Shown here in pieces: positions 61,063 to 64,000 of a stretch of DNA of 64,000 bases. A program made the position numbers and the translations under genes. Source of the stretch: CAVZMI01 sp050011775 (GTDB lineage: Bacteria > Bacteroidota > Ignavibacteria > UBA10030 > CAVZMI01). Numbering within the stretch: the stretch's first letter is position 1; the number at the start of each line of letters is the position of its first letter. The stretch is taken from positions 124,001 through 188,000 of the forward strand of contig JBEKIL010000006.1 in the NCBI GenBank assembly GCA_050011775.1, in the 5' to 3' direction. Below the pieces are notes generated by a model. The model searched no databases. It saw nothing but the letters and a program-made list of their open reading frames with translations, and was not told the DNA's origin.

Positions 61063-62812
61063 GTCGCGCCCCGCGCGGGCGCGTGGATTGAAACCCTTTA
61101 TTGGCGTATATCCTGCGGGGCCGGGAATGTCGCGCCCCGCGCGGGCGCGTGGATTGAAACGGTAATGTTGGCCCCGGCCATGAAAGAGTAAGTAGTCGCG
61201 CCCCGCGCGGGCGCGTGGATTGAAACAAATGATCCTCTCCAGTCGTTTCCAATGTAGAAGTCGCGCCCCGCGCGGGCGCGTGGATTGAAACTAATAACCT
61301 TAAACGAGGGGAATGGAAGTACATAGTCGCGCCCCGCGCGGGCGCGTGGATTGAAACTTACAAAGATATTCAAACGGTTCTTTTTCTACTTGTCGCGCCC
61401 CGCGCGGGCGCGTGGATTGAAACCCGATCCAGTAACATCAAGAGCTATGGTATGAAGTCGCGCCCCGCGCGGGCGCGTGGATTGAAACTTCGAGAACGCC
61501 GTAAACATAACCTGTTGCATTTGTCGCGCCCCGCGCGGGCGCGTGGATTGAAACTCTTTGTCTTGCTCAATTATCAACACCGGTGACGAGTCGCGCCCCG
61601 CGCGGGCGCGTGGATTGAAACTGTTTCAGGTACGCCAACTACGCACGATTTGAAGTCGCGCCCCGCGCGGGCGCGTGGATTGAAACGGATTTTGCAATGC
61701 CGACCGATGGAGTCTATGTCGTCGCGCCCCGCGCGGGCGCGTGGATTGAAACTATTACTCCGGGTTCAACAGGACTTGATCTTGTTGTCGCGCCCCGCGC
61801 GGGCGCGTGGATTGAAACCCATATCAAGACAACATAGCTATTAAAGCAGCATGTCGCGCCCCGCGCGGGCGCGTGGATTGAAACATTTTTAAGGAGATGA
61901 TATGGAAACTATGGAGCAGTCGCGCCCCGCGCGGGCGCGTGGATTGAAACATTATCATTCACACCCCATCCCATGCAAAATGAATGTCGCGCCCCGCGCG
62001 GGCGCGTGGATTGAAACCGATATAATTCGGCTTCATGTGCATTAATCCCTTGTCGCGCCCCGCGCGGGCGCGTGGATTGAAACTGCGATTGCCTGAATAC
62101 TTTGTCGGAATTCCGCACGTCGCGCCCCGCGCGGGCGCGTGGATTGAAACAAGATACTGCGTTTCAACGAGTCCCATTATCGCACGTCGCGCCCCGCGCG
62201 GGCGCGTGGATTGAAACAGGTCACCACCTTCCAATTGAATATCCTGCCGAGCGTCGCGCCCCGCGCGGGCGCGTGGATTGAAACGCCACGTCGCGGTACG
62301 ACTTGCCTTGGATGAGTGTCGCGCCCCGCGCGGGCGCGTGGATTGAAACCCGTTGACCTTGTTTTTAAACACCATGAGGCCGTGTCGCGCCCCGCGCGGG
62401 CGCGTGGATTGAAACAAAAAGCAGGACGATGTCCTGTTCTACCTACAGAAGTCGCGCCCCGCGCGGGCGCGTGGATTGAAACTGCTTTATCCGGATCGGC
62501 TTGAATCCTGGCAACGGTCGCGCCCCGCGCGGGCGCGTGGATTGAAACACTTAAAAGCGGTTATCAGAATGTTGCTGTGGGTGTCGCGCCCCGCGCGGGC
62601 GCGTGGATTGAAACATTACTTTACCGTCACGATGTTCCATAACACCCGGTCGCGCCCCGCGCGGGCGCGTGGATTGAAACGCTATTTTGTAAGTGCAATA
62701 AATTACAAATGGGGCGTCGCGCCCCGCGCGGGCGCGTGGATTGAAACCTCAGATTTAGTAGATTTTTTCCGATTGCATGGGTCGCGCCCCGCGCGGGCGC
62801 GTGGATTGAAAC
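61063..62812 (+). CRISPR. Type I-C CRISPR array: 27 repeats of 32 bp, 26 spacers of 33-35 bp
   Basis: Each repeat starts GTCGCG and ends ATTGAAAC and all 27 appear identical. Repeat starts, for example: 61063, 61129, 61195, 61260, 61326, with the last at 62781. A 7-bp GC stem (CGCGCCC/GGGCGCG) with a 5-base loop is followed by an unpaired ATTGAAAC, the usual crRNA 5' tag. Spacers are all different by eye. Spacer length and repeat type match the cas genes at 53.3-60.9 kb. Confidence 0.98.
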
Positions 62813-62846
62813 GATTTTGTTGATGCACTCGTGACCATCGGGTTCG

Positions 62847-62878
62847 GTCGCGCTTCCACAGTCATACAGGTGAAAAAA
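62847..62878 (+). repeat. Degenerate terminal CRISPR repeat
   Basis: After the last full repeat there are 34 bases of spacer-like sequence (62813-62846), then GTCGCGC identical to the repeat start, after which the match is lost except for TGAAA near the end. This is a decayed final repeat at the trailer end, so the 34-bp block is probably a real oldest spacer. Confidence 0.6.
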
Positions 62879-63185
62879 TCGTAAACCTAAATGTCGGGAC
62901 TATCCACAAGACAAAGGAAAAACATTTTAAATAACTCAATATTCAAACCCACGGATTCATCCATGTGTCAAACAATCCGGTCCCCGATATAGGAGACGTC
63001 ATGATGGTTTCTGCAAGTTATACCAAAACGTTGGAGACGGTTCGTTTCGCCATCGTTTTATTTTAAAACCCATAACTAAAGCTATTGGTTCTCCTGCTGG
63101 TTATATAATCTTCAGCCTCATCATTGCACCTGTCTTTTAATCAATTAATTTTGTATCTTTTTTATTATATTCTTGGGAAAAAACC
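62879..63185. other. Non-coding gap between the CRISPR trailer and serS
   Basis: No convincing gene or RNA. The part near 63130-63175 is AT-rich with TATATT-like matches (around 63163-63168) that could belong to a serS promoter, but no good -35 box was seen. Confidence 0.4.
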
Positions 63186-64000
63186 ATGCTCGATCTGAAA
63201 TTCATCCGCGAACATCCTGACATAGTCAAAGCCGGAATTAAGGCGAAGGGCGAAACCGATTATGTCGACGATATCCTTTCAATCGACGAAAAGCGGCGAT
63301 CGGTCATAGGCACGGTCGAATCAATGAAATCGAAGAAAAATACCGTATCCGAAGAAATCGGCAAATTGAAACGGGCGGGTAAGGATACTTCGAACCACAT
63401 AGTTGAGATGGAACTGTTGAAAAATCAGATCAGACAGCTGGACGACGATCTTAAAATCCTGGAATCACAGCTTCACACCCTTCTTCTACAGGTCCCGAAC
63501 GTACCACATCCGTCTGTCCCCATCGGCACAACTCCAGCCGACAATCAGATTGTTGCAACCTGGGGTGAGCCTCCGGCTGTGGACTTCGAGATGAAACCAC
63601 ATTGGGAAATCGTGGAACATCTCGGTATCATCGATTTTACACGCGGAGCGAAGGTTGCAGGAGCGGGATTCCCGTTCTATGTCGGGAAAGGCGCACAGCT
63701 CGAGCGCGCTCTAATTAATTTCTTCCTTGATCAGGCCGCCGGACGGGGCTATCGTGAAATCTGGGCGCCTGCTCTGGTTAACGAAAACAGTGCCCTGGGG
63801 ACAGGACAGCTTCCGGACAAAGAAGACTTGATGTACAATATCGAACGCGATCAGCTGTATCTCATCCCAACTGCCGAAGTACCGGTGACAAATTTCTACA
63901 GAGACGAGACACTGACCGAAAAACAGTTACCAATCCGCTACTGTGCATATACACCCTGTTTCCGCCGCGAAGCCGGATCATACGGAAAGGATGTCCGGGG
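63186..64000 (+). CDS. serS: Serine-tRNA ligase, 3' end beyond window
   Basis: About 271 N-terminal residues are visible; the family is about 425 long. It charges tRNA-Ser. The N-terminal tRNA-binding coiled coil (MLDLKFIREHPDIVKAG, helices about 25-110) is followed by the start of the class II catalytic domain: GAKVAGAGFPFYVGKGAQLERALINFF, TGQLPDKEDLMY, IPTAEVPVTN and the motif 2 region CFRREAGSYGKDVRG at the edge. Unrelated to the CRISPR locus upstream. Confidence 0.97.
   Translation, partial: MLDLKFIREHPDIVKAGIKAKGETDYVDDILSIDEKRRSVIGTVESMKSKKNTVSEEIGKLKRAGKDTSNHIVEMELLKNQIRQLDDDLKILESQLHTLLLQVPNVPHPSVPIGTTPADNQIVATWGEPPAVDFEMKPHWEIVEHLGIIDFTRGAKVAGAGFPFYVGKGAQLERALINFFLDQAAGRGYREIWAPALVNENSALGTGQLPDKEDLMYNIERDQLYLIPTAEVPVTNFYRDETLTEKQLPIRYCAYTPCFRREAGSYGKDVR

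Noticed and set aside
61058..62823. Open frames running through the CRISPR array that encode repeated Arg/Ala-rich proteins
   Set aside because: They are read-through of the GC-rich 32-bp repeats in all frames; the sequence is a CRISPR array.
62951..63185. Search for a tRNA gene or mobile-element end near the CRISPR trailer and serS
   Set aside because: No tRNA-like arms, inverted repeats or transposase sequence were seen there or elsewhere in the window.

Overview
The window is an ordinary bacterial chromosome segment with intact housekeeping operons. It ends in a type I-C CRISPR-Cas locus. Base composition is mixed, somewhat below half G+C by eye, apart from the very GC-rich CRISPR repeats. 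Several features point to the Bacteroidota/Chlorobiota/Ignavibacteriota (FCB) side of the tree: a histidine kinase whose phospho-acceptor box reads AKETAHQLGTPLSS, a long (519 aa) ThyX-like protein, and a carbamoyltransferase/DUF5989/SxtJ module. Unlike classical Bacteroidetes, many genes have a clear Shine-Dalgarno sequence, and several promoters fit TTGxxx-17-TAxxTT. An Ignavibacteria-like organism is my best guess. No rRNA or tRNA gene was seen, so this placement is inference.

Layout. 1-5510 (minus strand): adenosine-specific kinase (cut by the window edge), a small lipoprotein, aroB, aroK, an outer-membrane barrel-like protein and a PpiD/SurA-type chaperone. 5.6-11.5 kb (plus): secD-secF, a STAS protein, purA and an orphan sensor kinase. 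11.7-12.7 kb (minus): two small membrane proteins. 12.9-19.2 kb (plus): agmatinase, a class D beta-lactamase-type protein and a MacAB-like ABC export cassette. 19.3-25.7 kb (plus): hisD-hisC, etfB-etfA, a bifunctional-nuclease/UVR protein, a TPR protein and gpmA. 25.8-30.7 kb: the long ThyX, convergent with metF, SxtJ, a 49-aa DUF5989 gene and carbamoyltransferase. 31.1-36.4 kb (plus): a MutT-like Nudix protein next to an Ogg2-type glycosylase, a tandem HDOD protein, YajQ and an amidase. 36.5-39.8 kb (minus): M24 peptidase, POT-like transporter and an unknown protein with overlapping ends. 39.9-42.8 kb (plus): LarA and a cNMP-GAF-histidine kinase.

43.1-53.2 kb (plus) is a dense biosynthetic run: hisB-H-A-F-I, purE, a PfkB sugar kinase, lysC-dapB-dapA-dapD, an RmlD-like reductase and a lipoprotein of the endonuclease/exonuclease/phosphatase fold that lacks key catalytic residues. 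53.2-62.9 kb is a complete type I-C locus: cas3, cas5c, cas8c, cas7c, cas4, cas1, cas2, an AT-rich leader and 27 full 32-bp repeats with 33-35 bp spacers, followed by a degenerated terminal repeat. The window closes inside serS.

Histidine synthesis is split into two clusters 20 kb apart, and hisG and hisE are not present here. Lysine synthesis follows the succinylase route (dapD). The MutT-like and Ogg2 genes could together handle 8-oxoguanine. The best leads beyond routine annotation are the missed DUF5989 gene and its coupling to metF, the EEP pseudo-enzyme lipoprotein, the divergent ThyX, a possible structured RNA at about 30.96-31.09 kb, the unknown third gene of the M24/transporter operon, and hairpin leaders before purA and hisB. 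I did not find a clearly new multi-gene system.
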